This document shows, in pieces, positions 17,593-25,657 of a stretch of 64,000 nt of DNA. The first letter of the stretch is position 1. Every line of letters starts with the position of its first letter. The stretch lies in the NCBI GenBank assembly GCA_029260075.1, contig JAJDDY010000041.1, positions 1 to 64,000 on the forward strand, given 5' to 3'. The notes beneath the pieces were generated by a model that did not search any database, was not told the origin of the DNA, and saw only the letters and a program-made list of their open reading frames with translations. A program made the position numbers and the translations under genes. Origin of the DNA: Phycisphaerae bacterium (GTDB lineage: Bacteria > Planctomycetota > Phycisphaerae > UBA1845).

Positions 17593-17880
17593 GCGAAGCA
17601 CAGGTGCGAGAAAGGATTCACGCACCAGCGGTTCCTCGGAAGGCACGCTGGGACGAGATTCCTATCGTGCTGGGACGAGATTCCTATCGTGCTGGGACGA
17701 GATTCCTATCGTGCTGGGACGAGATTCCTATCTCGTCCCTGAAGCTCAAGCGGCCTGGCGATTGAGGCTGCGGCGATTCTTAGAACAGGATGCCGCGAAG
17801 CATAGGTGCGAGAAAGGATTCACGCACCAGCGGGGGTATCGGGAAGCGTAGGTGCGAGAAAAGAATTACGCTCCAGCAGG
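17593..17880. repeat. Cluster of tandem and palindromic repeats
   Basis: Two parts. First, a 22-base unit (GCTGGGACGAGATTCCTATC plus GT) occurs four times head to tail at 17647-17734; the last unit runs into a perfect palindrome with arms GGGACGAGAT and ATCTCGTCCC (17716-17739). Second, a 39-base unit (17593-17631 and 17795-17833, one mismatch; a diverged third at 17842-17880) contains the inverted pair GGTGCG and CGCACC. The region fills the gap between the convergent agmatinase and phosphodiesterase genes. Confidence 0.8.
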
Positions 17881-17895
17881 ACGCACCAGCAGAAG

Positions 17896-18387
17896 TTACC
17901 CTCCTGTGATTTCGTGGTACGTGAGTTGGTCGGTTGCTGTGTCGAGGGTAGCGACCGTTTTCGTTCTTGCGCGTTGCAGTGCGCCGGGGTTGATGATTCG
18001 CGTGTTGCCTCGGGATTCGTCGCGAGCGATGTGTGTGTGGCCATGGAGTAGGTAGTCCACCTGAAGGTTCTCGACCGCCTCGTCAAACCCTTGTTCGTGA
18101 CCGTGGAATACTGCGAAGGATTTTCCTTCGAGGGTGACGCGCGTGGGTTTGGCGTGGGGTGCGGACAATCCTACTGAGTTCAGGTAGGTCAAGAGGGCGT
18201 CGTCGGGGAAGTCCATATTGCCCCAGACGAATGTACACGGTCGGTCGACCAATTCGTCGAAGACGTTCATGCCACAGACATCGCCGCAGTGAATGGTGTG
18301 CCCCACGCCATGTCGATCAAAAACCTCGACAGCGCGACGCACGGCCAGATGTCTACCGTGGCTATCCGAAAGAATTCCGACAAGCAT
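17896..18387 (-). CDS. YfcE/MJ0936-type metallophosphoesterase
   Basis: About 163 residues from ATG 18387; an in-frame start at 18498 would add 37 residues without family similarity. Calcineurin-like motifs are complete: GILSDSHG, HCGDVC, GNMD, HGHEQG, and LHGHTHIAR, which together ligate two metal ions. Family members act as phosphodiesterases on small or nucleic acid substrates; the substrate here is not inferable from context. It is convergent with agmatinase across a repeat cluster. Confidence 0.9.
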   Translation of the reverse strand: MLVGILSDSHGRHLAVRRAVEVFDRHGVGHTIHCGDVCGMNVFDELVDRPCTFVWGNMDFPDDALLTYLNSVGLSAPHAKPTRVTLEGKSFAVFHGHEQGFDEAVENLQVDYLLHGHTHIARDESRGNTRIINPGALQRARTKTVATLDTATDQLTYHEITGG

Positions 18388-18501
18388 AAGGGGAGGCCCT
18401 CCTCGTAGTTTGCTGAAACGATGTGCCGCATTTTTGGCCGCACGCCGCACGATTAGTGCAGTGCTACACCTTAATCTTCGGGTTGTCGCCGCCCGCACGA
18501 C

Positions 18502-18540
18502 CGGAACCAGGCGCGCGGGTCAGAGCCCACCGCGCTAGCG
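18502..18540. repeat. Short palindrome
   Basis: CCACCGCGCTAGCGGTGG (within 18517-18543), preceded by GTCAGAGCCC, which also occurs in the 179-bp repeat at 11847. It lies in the 336-base gap between the pseudopilin and phosphodiesterase genes, where otherwise only the MITE-like copy d is seen. Confidence 0.4.
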
Positions 18541-18659
18541 GTGGACCCACAGTCCGTTGGCTGGCGCCCACGGCCCTGATGCCGCACGAACCGACGGGCC
18601 AATCCGAAAACCCACAAAAGGACGTGTGAACCTGCACTAGGTGGGACCGCTAGGTTGAG

Positions 18660-18723
18660 TTTTTCAACGGGCTGCTAACGGCTCACCGGCTGGAAGCCGG
18701 TGCCACACTTCATCAACCGGCTG
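18660..18723 (-). repeat. MITE-like element, copy d (short)
   Basis: On the minus strand CAGCCGGTTGATG starts at the base immediately after the pseudopilin stop codon (18726-18724, TAG). It is followed by GTGTGG, the hairpin CACCGGCTTCCAGCCGGTG, and then a second end-like sequence TAGCAGCCCGTTGAAAAA. This looks like an internally deleted copy or two nested ends. Confidence 0.65.
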
Positions 18724-19542
18724 CTACGGTTGCGGGTATCCCCAGTAGAGCTTCGGGTCATTCCAAACGACGTCGCCGTATCGAAAGTTTCGATCGGTCA
18801 CCAGGTTATCGGTCTTGCAGTGTCCCACGGAGCCATCGATGTATAGCATGTTGGCGTAGTCTCCGTGAAACTCGCCGATCGGGCGACCTTGGTAGCTTCG
18901 TTGATACTTCGTCGCCACCTGTCGCGGCGTGCCGGCTGGCGAGTTTGGCGCGATATCGAACAATAACACAGTCGACGGTTTCGTGCGATAGATCGTCGCG
19001 TGTACGAAGTGCGTACCTTGATCCGGGAACCCCGGCGCGTCGCGCGATCCGTCCGGCGCTTTGCCGAGACCGTCGAGAACCTGGTTCATGCCGTAGTGTA
19101 TTTGGTTTTTTCCGCTTCCGCTCTTGAACGCATCCGTTCGGTTTTTTGACGGGCAAATCCACGCATGAACATTGGGCAACTCGCGGATCGCGTCATTGGC
19201 GCCGTCCAAGTCGCGGTACGCCGGGAGGCCGAGGTAGGATGGCAACTCGTTGTACCACGTGCCTGATGCATAGATTCCGCCGCGAAGGAACGTACCCTCG
19301 GTGGGCAGGCGTTCTTTGTAGTCCTCCAAGTAGAACTGCGTGGCCGTGCCCCACTGTCGCAGGTTGTTCGAGCAGACGACCCGCCGAACCTGTTCGCGCG
19401 CTTTGTCTAAGCTCGGAACAAGAAGCGCTACGAGGAATGCTATGATCGAGAAAACGACGAGCAACTCTAGGATGGTGAATGCGCGGAGGCGGCCCGCGCC
19501 GGCGAAGTGCAATTCACTGGTTGTCGCGCGGCGCTTGGACAT
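18724..19542 (-). CDS. Prepilin-type cleavage/methylation domain protein
   Basis: 272 residues. A type IV prepilin-like N-terminus: basic leader, then [25 protein letters not shown] in which Glu5 of the mature protein is present, but the residue before the cleavage site is Ala instead of the usual Gly. The C-terminal part ends in the planctomycete pattern [16 protein letters not shown] typical of DUF1559-like pseudopilins (variable domain, then DG-hydrophobic H motif). Probably a minor pseudopilin exported and anchored in a type II-like filament. It is a single gene with no pilus genes adjacent. Confidence 0.88.
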   Translation of the reverse strand: MSKRRATTSELHFAGAGRLRAFTILELLVVFSIIAFLVALLVPSLDKAREQVRRVVCSNNLRQWGTATQFYLEDYKERLPTEGTFLRGGIYASGTWYNELPSYLGLPAYRDLDGANDAIRELPNVHAWICPSKNRTDAFKSGSGKNQIHYGMNQVLDGLGKAPDGSRDAPGFPDQGTHFVHATIYRTKPSTVLLFDIAPNSPAGTPRQVATKYQRSYQGRPIGEFHGDYANMLYIDGSVGHCKTDNLVTDRNFRYGDVVWNDPKLYWGYPQP

Positions 19543-19699
19543 GTTGCAGGCGATCCCGACTAAACTTTGGCGATGACCTTGCTACTCGTGGGTCCGGCCC
19601 CGATATGCTTCGACCGTGTCCGAGAGGCTAACGCGCAACGACGATGATTCCAAGAGAATTCCGTGGTGCTTTGGGAAGCGGCTGCATCACACGGTCGCC

Positions 19700-19840
19700 G
19701 GGTGCCCCATTCTTCACCGTAGGCGAAGGGTGGGGGACGGACAGAATACGGGAAGTCCAGCAGTGCCCCGCCCTTCGCGTCACCGGACACCTGTGCTTTC
19801 GTGTGGCGCGTTACAACGTGACGCGAAGAATGGGGCACCC
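19700..19840. repeat. Long inverted repeat element in pseudopilin upstream region
   Basis: GGGTGCCCCATTCTTC (19700-19715) and its exact reverse complement (19825-19840) bound a 141-base segment, which also has an inner pair GCGAAGGG / CCCTTCGC. The downstream TTTGACTCCGCC resembles the flank of the 6061-6141 repeat. The 531-base gap 19543-20073 holds this element, two hairpins near its end, and no convincing gene. Confidence 0.7.
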
Positions 19841-20032
19841 ACATCGGTTTTGACTCCGCCCAATCTGTCTTGCAGCCTTGGGAAGCGACTTGGGTGCTAC
19901 CTAGGCCGTTTCCCAGAAGGCGTCGCCGCACTCGGTTCCTACTTCTTGCGGTCTTGGACAATAGGGGGATTGTGCAAAGTCTGAAAAATTTATCCGGGTT
20001 AACTTGGTGCTGAGCGGAAGAAGGGGCGGCCT

Positions 20033-20067
20033 CTCTTTTGAGAGTGGAACGAGCGTTCTGGCACGCT
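20033..20067 (-). terminator. Hairpin pair downstream of the membrane-anchored protein gene
   Basis: Two stem-loops, GAGCGT-TCTGGC-ACGCTC (20050-20067) and CTCTC-TTTT-GAGAG (20033-20046), lie just past the stop codon of the minus-strand gene ending at 20074. No clear U-run follows, so intrinsic termination is only a possibility; RNA 3'-end protection is another. Confidence 0.35.
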
Positions 20068-20073
20068 CCAGGG

Positions 20074-20751
20074 TTATTGCTCATCGAAGGTGAATGAGTC
20101 GCACATCTGGTCGAAATCCTCGGCGATGTCGACCGGTATGGATGCGGTGTCCACGCCCAGCCAGACAGCGTAGGCGACGCCTGAGGGCAGCACGACGGAG
20201 CGGACCAGGGCGCCCAAGGAGTCGACGCGAATTTCGACTGCGCGAAGCGCGCCGACGGATTGGTCGAAGCGGGTCTGATGTTCGGTCTCGTCCAGCGATC
20301 GGCCGCTGAGATGCATTCGGAAGACACGTTCGCAAACCTGTCGCTCCTCACCGCGATCGAACCCTTCGATTTGGTACACGGCGATCGTCGCAGGCAGTGC
20401 CGACCGTGTGGTGCCCTGCATCATCAGCGTCGGACCGATGAGCGTGCGGCCGGACTGTACCGACTCGAACCCCGTCGGCGGCTGAAACGAAAGCGACCAA
20501 TCACGCACGACGACGGGGGGACGTAGCGGGGTGGTATGCGCGCGGCCGGTAAGCGACCAAGCCAGCCCACAGCTCATCGCAAGCAGGGCGACAGTGGCGG
20601 CGAGTGTTCGGGTGGCGTACGCGGGGTCTTCTCGTTGCTGGGCAATGTTCAATTCATACACCTTTGTGGCGAGCGGACACGCCGGATTCGGTTGACGGTT
20701 CGCGCGGCGGCCCATAGAGTAGCCTGTGGAGCTAGTTAGGCCGTATTTCAT
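20074..20751 (-). CDS. Membrane-anchored protein of unknown function
   Basis: 225 residues (an ATG at 20715 would shorten it by 12). One transmembrane segment near residues 47-67 (TLAATVALLAMSCGLAWSL) is followed by an extracytoplasmic domain of about 150 residues beginning WSLSFQPPTGFESV. The pattern resembles proteins that compare a signal to a fitted threshold, but I do not recognise the family. Convergent/adjacent neighbours give no functional clue; it is divergent from the DUF502 gene, 41 bases apart. Confidence 0.75.
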   Translation of the reverse strand: MKYGLTSSTGYSMGRRANRQPNPACPLATKVYELNIAQQREDPAYATRTLAATVALLAMSCGLAWSLTGRAHTTPLRPPVVVRDWSLSFQPPTGFESVQSGRTLIGPTLMMQGTTRSALPATIAVYQIEGFDRGEERQVCERVFRMHLSGRSLDETEHQTRFDQSVGALRAVEIRVDSLGALVRSVVLPSGVAYAVWLGVDTASIPVDIAEDFDQMCDSFTFDEQ

Positions 20752-20792
20752 GGACCGAGACGGTCGGCCCTGAATGCGGACACGGTCTCCGC

Positions 20793-21701
20793 TTGGCGAA
20801 GGATCGCGTGGCAGGCCAACGATTTTCCGATGACTTCCGGCGATTCTTCCTGAGGGGCCTTGGCGCCCTCGTCCCTACCCTCCTTACGTTTGCCCTCATG
20901 GTGTGGGCGTACCGACTGATCAACGATAACGTGGGTTTCTACATCACGGAAGGTCTTCGCGGTCTTTGTTCGGTGATTCGTGAGGAACCGTCACCAGCGC
21001 TCGTGAATCCGGAGCAGGATTCGTTGACGTACGGTACGGCGATCAACGAATGGGACAACCTCGGTCGCCGGCTTACCGTCGAATACAAGATTATCGTCAA
21101 TTATGAAGGGTTGCTTCAAGACAGGCCAGACGGGTCTGACGCATCCATCCTCGAAGTCGCTCGCCGCGCTCGGAACGATGCTGCGTGGAAGATCGCGTTC
21201 GCGAAATACCACTTCCATGTTGTTGGTTTCCTGATCGCCATCATTCTCGTATACTTCACTGGCTTTTTCCTTGCCAGCTTTCTCGGTCGTGCGTCATGGC
21301 GAGCGGTGGAAGGGATACTGAAGAAAATACCGGTCATCCGGGCTGTGTATTCCAATATCAAGCAGGTTACGGATTTCCTGCTGACGGATGGAACCGTTGA
21401 GTTTTCCGGTGTCGTGGCGGTTGAGTACCCGAGGAAGGGCGTTTGGTCGCTCGGGCTTCGGACGGGTACACCGATGAGGAACGTGCAGCGGCGGGTCGAC
21501 GGTGATCTCGCGACTGTTTTCATTCCGAGTTCGCCAACGCCGGTGACCGGCTATGTGATACAGGTTCCGAAGACGGACGTGATTGATTTGGATATGACGA
21601 TCGACGAGGCTCTTCGTTTCACGATCAGCGGTGGTGTCATCAAGCCGGATGGCGAATCGATGGTCTTGGAGACGGGACGTTCTGGTGGTTCTTCCGCGTG
21701 A
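20793..21701 (+). CDS. DUF502 family membrane protein
   Basis: 302 residues from TTG 20793; GTG at 20808 with AAGGA four bases upstream is an equally good start. FLRGLGALVPTLLTFALMVWAYRLI is the DUF502 signature and first membrane helix. A second helix lies near residues 145-170 (HVVGFLIAIILVYFTGFFLA), followed by RAVEGILKKIPVIRAVYSNIKQVTDFLL and the VFIPSSPTPVTGYVIQVPK motif. A plant homolog (COV1/LCV) is a membrane protein of the secretory pathway; the bacterial function is not known. It precedes hpf and the PTS genes in the same direction. Confidence 0.9.
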   Translation: MAKDRVAGQRFSDDFRRFFLRGLGALVPTLLTFALMVWAYRLINDNVGFYITEGLRGLCSVIREEPSPALVNPEQDSLTYGTAINEWDNLGRRLTVEYKIIVNYEGLLQDRPDGSDASILEVARRARNDAAWKIAFAKYHFHVVGFLIAIILVYFTGFFLASFLGRASWRAVEGILKKIPVIRAVYSNIKQVTDFLLTDGTVEFSGVVAVEYPRKGVWSLGLRTGTPMRNVQRRVDGDLATVFIPSSPTPVTGYVIQVPKTDVIDLDMTIDEALRFTISGGVIKPDGESMVLETGRSGGSSA

Positions 21702-21768
21702 AGGGGCCGGGCGCAGTGGGCGCCGGCCACGCTCTTGAAGTAGGCTCAAACGATGCGGGAGGGTTTCC

Positions 21769-22104
21769 TTGCAGATCAAAGTAACTGGACGCCATGTCAA
21801 GGTGAATGACCAAGTACGCGCGTATATCGACGACAAAGCTGGGAAGCTGACGAAATTCTATGATCGGATCCACGAGATCGAAGTGATTGTGGATCACGAG
21901 GCGGAGCAGTTCAAGTTGGAAATAATCGTGCGTGCGGATCAGAAAAATACCTTTGTCGCCCACGACTCAGGACCAGAAACTATGGTTCTGGTTGATCAAG
22001 TCGTGGACAAACTCGAGCGGCAGCTGCGCCGACACAAGGAAAAAACTCGCGACCACAAGCATGACGGCAAGACGGATACGTCCGGAGATGTTGTCAGTGA
22101 GTAA
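21769..22104 (+). CDS. hpf: Ribosome hibernation promoting factor (short form)
   Basis: 111 residues from a TTG start with GGGAGGG 6 bases upstream. The RaiA/HPF fold is evident: QIKVTGRHVKVNDQVRAYIDDKAGKLTKFYDRI, then the second helix LVDQVVDKLERQLRRHKEKTRDH. It lacks the C-terminal dimerisation domain of long HPF. It binds the 30S decoding site and inactivates ribosomes in stationary phase. It is followed by EIIA, HPr and EI, a grouping also seen around rpoN in proteobacteria. Confidence 0.93.
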   Translation: MQIKVTGRHVKVNDQVRAYIDDKAGKLTKFYDRIHEIEVIVDHEAEQFKLEIIVRADQKNTFVAHDSGPETMVLVDQVVDKLERQLRRHKEKTRDHKHDGKTDTSGDVVSE

Positions 22105-22182
22105 TCGCAAGTATTCGATGAGCCATCGTTGGCGCACGACCCTAGGCATGTCGGGCGGACGTATTACGGGAGTGGGTTTTTC

Positions 22183-22656
22183 ATGAAGCTTTCCGAGCTA
22201 ATACACGGCCCTTCGATCATCGCTGACCTTCAGGCGACCGATCGAAACGGCGTCATTAGAGAATTGACCGAGTCGCTGGCGGAGCACGGCGCTATTCAAC
22301 AGGAGCACGTTGAGACGGTGGTGCGGGCGACGATTGCGCGAGAGAAGTCGGGTAGTACCGGTTTCGGCAAAGGCGTGGCGGTGCCGCACGTCAAACACGC
22401 CTGCGTCGAGAAGATGGTTGCGACGATCGGGCGTTCGAGCCACGGTGTCGATTTTGCAGCATTGGATCGTTCGCCGGTCTATACAGTAGTAATGTTGCTC
22501 AGCCCTCAAGACGCCCAAGATGATCATCTGGCCGCAATGGAGAAGGTTTTTCGATGCTTGCAGCGCGAGACCTACCGCCGATTCCTTCGGCAATCGGAAA
22601 CGCGCGAGGCCATCGTTGACCTCATCTCGGAAGTGGACGACGCCCCAAGTTCGTAA
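22183..22656 (+). CDS. ptsN: PTS EIIA (PtsN-like, fructose/nitrogen type)
   Basis: 157 residues from ATG 22183 with GGGAG about 10 bases upstream. The phosphorylated histidine is in GKGVAVPHVKHA; TVVMLLSPQDAQDDHLAAMEKVF is the typical PtsN second motif. As no sugar permease domain (EIIB or EIIC) is encoded nearby, it probably serves as a regulatory phosphoprotein. It lies between hpf and the HPr gene. Confidence 0.93.
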   Translation: MKLSELIHGPSIIADLQATDRNGVIRELTESLAEHGAIQQEHVETVVRATIAREKSGSTGFGKGVAVPHVKHACVEKMVATIGRSSHGVDFAALDRSPVYTVVMLLSPQDAQDDHLAAMEKVFRCLQRETYRRFLRQSETREAIVDLISEVDDAPSS

Positions 22657-22717
22657 CATGCTTGGGCTGGTTCGGAGCCCGACCGGTCTCAAGGGATTTT
22701 CAGTAGGTGGATGCCGA

Positions 22718-23032
22718 GTGTCTGACGCCGAGACCACGTATGTGCGCGAAGTCGAGATACCGAACAAAGCAGGTTTGCACGCGCGGCCGGTGATGCAGTT
22801 CGTTGACCTTGCGTCACGATTCAAGTCGCAGGTTGTGGTAATTAACGTGACGCGCGCAGGTGGCGAGCGGGTCGACGGGAAGAGCGCCATGCAGATGATG
22901 CTTCTTGAGGCGACGAAAGGATGTACGTTGCGCATCGCAACCGATGGACCGGATGCTCAAGCGGCTGCAGACGCATTGGCTGAGCTGGTTTGTCATGGCT
23001 TCGGCGTTCATCCAGAGTCGGCGTCTGAATAA
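22718..23032 (+). CDS. ptsH: Phosphocarrier protein HPr
   Basis: 104 residues from GTG 22718 with AGGTGG about 8 bases upstream; an ATG at 22658, directly after the ptsN stop, would add 20 residues. The catalytic His is in NKAGLHARPVMQF. The Ser46 region reads VDGKSAMQMMLLEA, so a regulatory phosphorylation by an HPr kinase is possible, though no hprK is in the window. It accepts phosphate from EI (encoded next) and passes it to EIIA. Confidence 0.93.
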   Translation: MSDAETTYVREVEIPNKAGLHARPVMQFVDLASRFKSQVVVINVTRAGGERVDGKSAMQMMLLEATKGCTLRIATDGPDAQAAADALAELVCHGFGVHPESASE

Positions 23033-23158
23033 ATTGGCTGTGGGGATGGAGCAGGCACGGCCAGCGTATCCTCGTACGGCGCGGCGCCGGCCGCGGACGC
23101 ACGACGGCGTCGACTTGGCAAACGAGTCGATCGCACGGACCGGAGGTCCGAATCACAC

Positions 23159-24901
23159 ATGGAGATTCTTCGAGGCATTTCGGTTGCTACCGGCGTCGCC
23201 ATAGGCGAAGCCGTGGTTCTGGAGGCTGAGCAGTTTCGCATACCCTTCCGCGCTGTCTCTGCAAATGCGGTTCCTGCTGAAGTTGACCGTGTCGTTCTCG
23301 CCTGCGAGGCATCGATTGTTGAGTTGGGGCATCAGGCGGAGACGCTCAACGCGAACTGGGGAAGCGACGCCGCCAACGTGTTTCAATGGCATATTGGTAT
23401 TCTCAAAGATGCGCGCTTGCGCTCGAACATCGAGACGCTGATTCGCGATCGCCTCTGGTCGGCCGCATACGCGACGAGCCGCGTCATGCGCGACTATCAA
23501 CGCCGCTTCCTCCAGATGAAAGACCCGCTATTGGTGGAACGTATTCGTGATGTGCAGGATATCGAGCGGCGTCTGCTACGCAGCATTTTGGGTGAAACGC
23601 GAGAGGATCTATCGAAGCTGACCAAGCCCGTCGTCCTCATCGCGCACGATTTGACGCCGAGTCAGACAGCCCGCCTTGCGGATACGAAGGTGATCGGCGT
23701 AGCGCTCGACGCGGGTGCCGCCACGTCGCACACCGCCATCTTGCTGCGATCGTGGGGCAAACCCGGTGTCGTGGGTCTCAAGGATATTTCCACTCGGGTT
23801 AGCGGTGGGGAGTGGGTGGTTATCGATGGCACAAATCAGATCGTCGTCACCAACCCCAACGAACCGGCGCTCTTGGAGTATCGCGCGCGCGAAGCGGCCC
23901 ATATCCGCCTTAGCGGACAACTTGACGAAATGCGCGGGCTCGCGGCCGTCACACGCGATGGCGTTCCGATCGACCTGCATTGCAACATCGAATTCCCGTA
24001 TGAGGTCGCGATTGGCGTGAACAAGGGCGCGGCTGGCGTGGGACTATACCGGACGGAGTTTCTATTCCTCAGACCGGAAGGGGCGCCGTCAGAGGACGAA
24101 CAATACAGCGCCTATCGCGAAGCGATTCTAAGCGCCGGTGGCCGTCCTGTTACGATTCGTACGTTCGATCTCGGTGCGGACAAGTACACGCAAGAGCGAA
24201 GTTATGAGCAGGAGCGCAATCCGATGTTGGGATTGCGATCGATTCGCTACAGCCTGCAAAGTTTGGACTTGTTCAAGGTGCAGTTGCGGGCGATCCTCCG
24301 TGCGTCTGTCGAAGGCGACGTTCGTGTGATGTTCCCGCTCATCACCAGCCTGATGGAGTTTCGCCAGGCCAAGATGACACTGCACGACGCCATGGAGGAT
24401 TTGGAGGAGGAAGGGATTCCCTGGAATCGCGACATCAAGGTGGGGATGATGCTCGAAACACCTGCGGCTGCGATTCAGATCAAGGAATTCTGTCGCGAGG
24501 TCGACTTCATCAGTATCGGGACCAACGATCTGGTGCAGTATCTTCTGGCGGTGGACCGGGGCAATGAGCGCGTGTCTCAGTTTTACACTGCTTCGCATCC
24601 GGCGGTGTTGCGCGTTCTACGCGACGTGGTGCGCGTATGCAAGCGAGCCGAGGTCGATTGTGGGATTTGCGGAGAGATGGCGGGCGAACCGTTGTATGCG
24701 ATATTCCTCGTCGGTATCGGTCTGCGACAGTTTTCTATGGCGCCGGCGAACATCGGCGAGATCAAGAAACTCATTCGATTGATCACCGTGCCGCAGGCGC
24801 AGCGTCTTGCCGGTCGAGCGTTGGGGTTTGAGACGGCACGGCAGGTATCGAACTATCTGCGGAGCAGAACACGAAAGATCCTCCCGGAGGAACCGGTGTA
24901 G
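23159..24901 (+). CDS. ptsI: Phosphoenolpyruvate-protein phosphotransferase (PTS enzyme I)
   Basis: 580 residues, full length, with GGAGG 12 bases before ATG 23159. The phospho-histidine domain has DAGAATSHTAILLRS; the PEP-binding barrel has TEFLFL, RTFDLGADK, ERNPMLGLRSIRYSL, SIGTNDLVQYLLAVDR and the active Cys in DCGICGEMAG. It starts the PEP -> EI -> HPr -> EIIA relay. Complete enzyme I, HPr and EIIA without permease genes point to a regulatory PTS. Confidence 0.96.
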   Translation: MEILRGISVATGVAIGEAVVLEAEQFRIPFRAVSANAVPAEVDRVVLACEASIVELGHQAETLNANWGSDAANVFQWHIGILKDARLRSNIETLIRDRLWSAAYATSRVMRDYQRRFLQMKDPLLVERIRDVQDIERRLLRSILGETREDLSKLTKPVVLIAHDLTPSQTARLADTKVIGVALDAGAATSHTAILLRSWGKPGVVGLKDISTRVSGGEWVVIDGTNQIVVTNPNEPALLEYRAREAAHIRLSGQLDEMRGLAAVTRDGVPIDLHCNIEFPYEVAIGVNKGAAGVGLYRTEFLFLRPEGAPSEDEQYSAYREAILSAGGRPVTIRTFDLGADKYTQERSYEQERNPMLGLRSIRYSLQSLDLFKVQLRAILRASVEGDVRVMFPLITSLMEFRQAKMTLHDAMEDLEEEGIPWNRDIKVGMMLETPAAAIQIKEFCREVDFISIGTNDLVQYLLAVDRGNERVSQFYTASHPAVLRVLRDVVRVCKRAEVDCGICGEMAGEPLYAIFLVGIGLRQFSMAPANIGEIKKLIRLITVPQAQRLAGRALGFETARQVSNYLRSRTRKILPEEPV

Positions 24902-24961
24902 GGAATAGTCTCTCGGCGCGCGAGCGTTGACGGTGGCTGTCTTTGTGATGAGAACTACGTT

Positions 24962-25657
24962 ATGGGATGTCCAGTGAATTCACCGTCGGAAGAGTTGACG
25001 ATTCGCCCACGGTTGGCGTTTACGTTCAGCGTGGACGGTGATCTCAGATTCATTTCGCACCATGACACGGCGCGTCTATTTCAGCGCGCTCTGGCTCGGG
25101 CTGCGTTACCCGTACACTTTACGCAGGGGTTCAATCCGCACCCGCGAATCTCGCTTCCGTTGCCCCGTCCGGTCGGCATAGGCACTGACGTCGACGTGCT
25201 TGTCGTCGAATTCGATCGGGATGTCGACGGGGCGGAAGCTTGCCGCGCGTTGGCGAGGCAGATGCCCGCAGGGATTACAATGACTGATGTACGCTTGCTC
25301 GAACAGGGTGCGCGTATGCAACCAAATCGTGTCCGGTACCGACTGAATGTGGAAGGGTTGGAAACAGCTAGTCTTGAGTCGCGTGTGGGGGAGCTCCTCA
25401 GCGCGACCGAGCTTCCGATTCAGCGTACCGGTCCTGACAATAAACCAGCCAAGTCGATGGATGTTCGTCCGTTCCTGGATCGTATTGAGGTCTTGGATCG
25501 GGTCGTCGAGTTTACGTTGATCGTCACGCAGGCGGGAACCGCAAAGCCGGCGGAAGTCGCCGCCCTTTTAGGTTTCGATGACACGTCGATCAACAACCGA
25601 ATTCGGCGCATATCCGTCGACTGGCAAGTGCAAACGAAGAAGAGTAGCAATTCATGA
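24962..25657 (+). CDS. TIGR03936/DUF2344 family protein
   Basis: 231 residues. LAFTFSVDGDLRFISHHDTARLFQRALARA and HFTQGFNPHPRISLPLPRPVGIGTD are the family signature. In many bacteria the domain follows, or is fused to, a B12-binding radical SAM protein; no such partner is encoded here. The stop codon overlaps the RNase E/G start by four bases (ATGA), a pairing seen in several phyla, which suggests a link to RNA or ribosome maturation. Function is not established. Confidence 0.88.
   Translation: MGCPVNSPSEELTIRPRLAFTFSVDGDLRFISHHDTARLFQRALARAALPVHFTQGFNPHPRISLPLPRPVGIGTDVDVLVVEFDRDVDGAEACRALARQMPAGITMTDVRLLEQGARMQPNRVRYRLNVEGLETASLESRVGELLSATELPIQRTGPDNKPAKSMDVRPFLDRIEVLDRVVEFTLIVTQAGTAKPAEVAALLGFDDTSINNRIRRISVDWQVQTKKSSNS

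Noticed and set aside
17647-17734. Possible CRISPR array
   Set aside because: The 22-base units are contiguous with no spacers, so this is a tandem repeat.
20055-20086. Sigma-54 promoter (TGGCAC near TTGC)
   Set aside because: The spacing between the elements does not fit the -24/-12 arrangement and the orientation is at a gene end.
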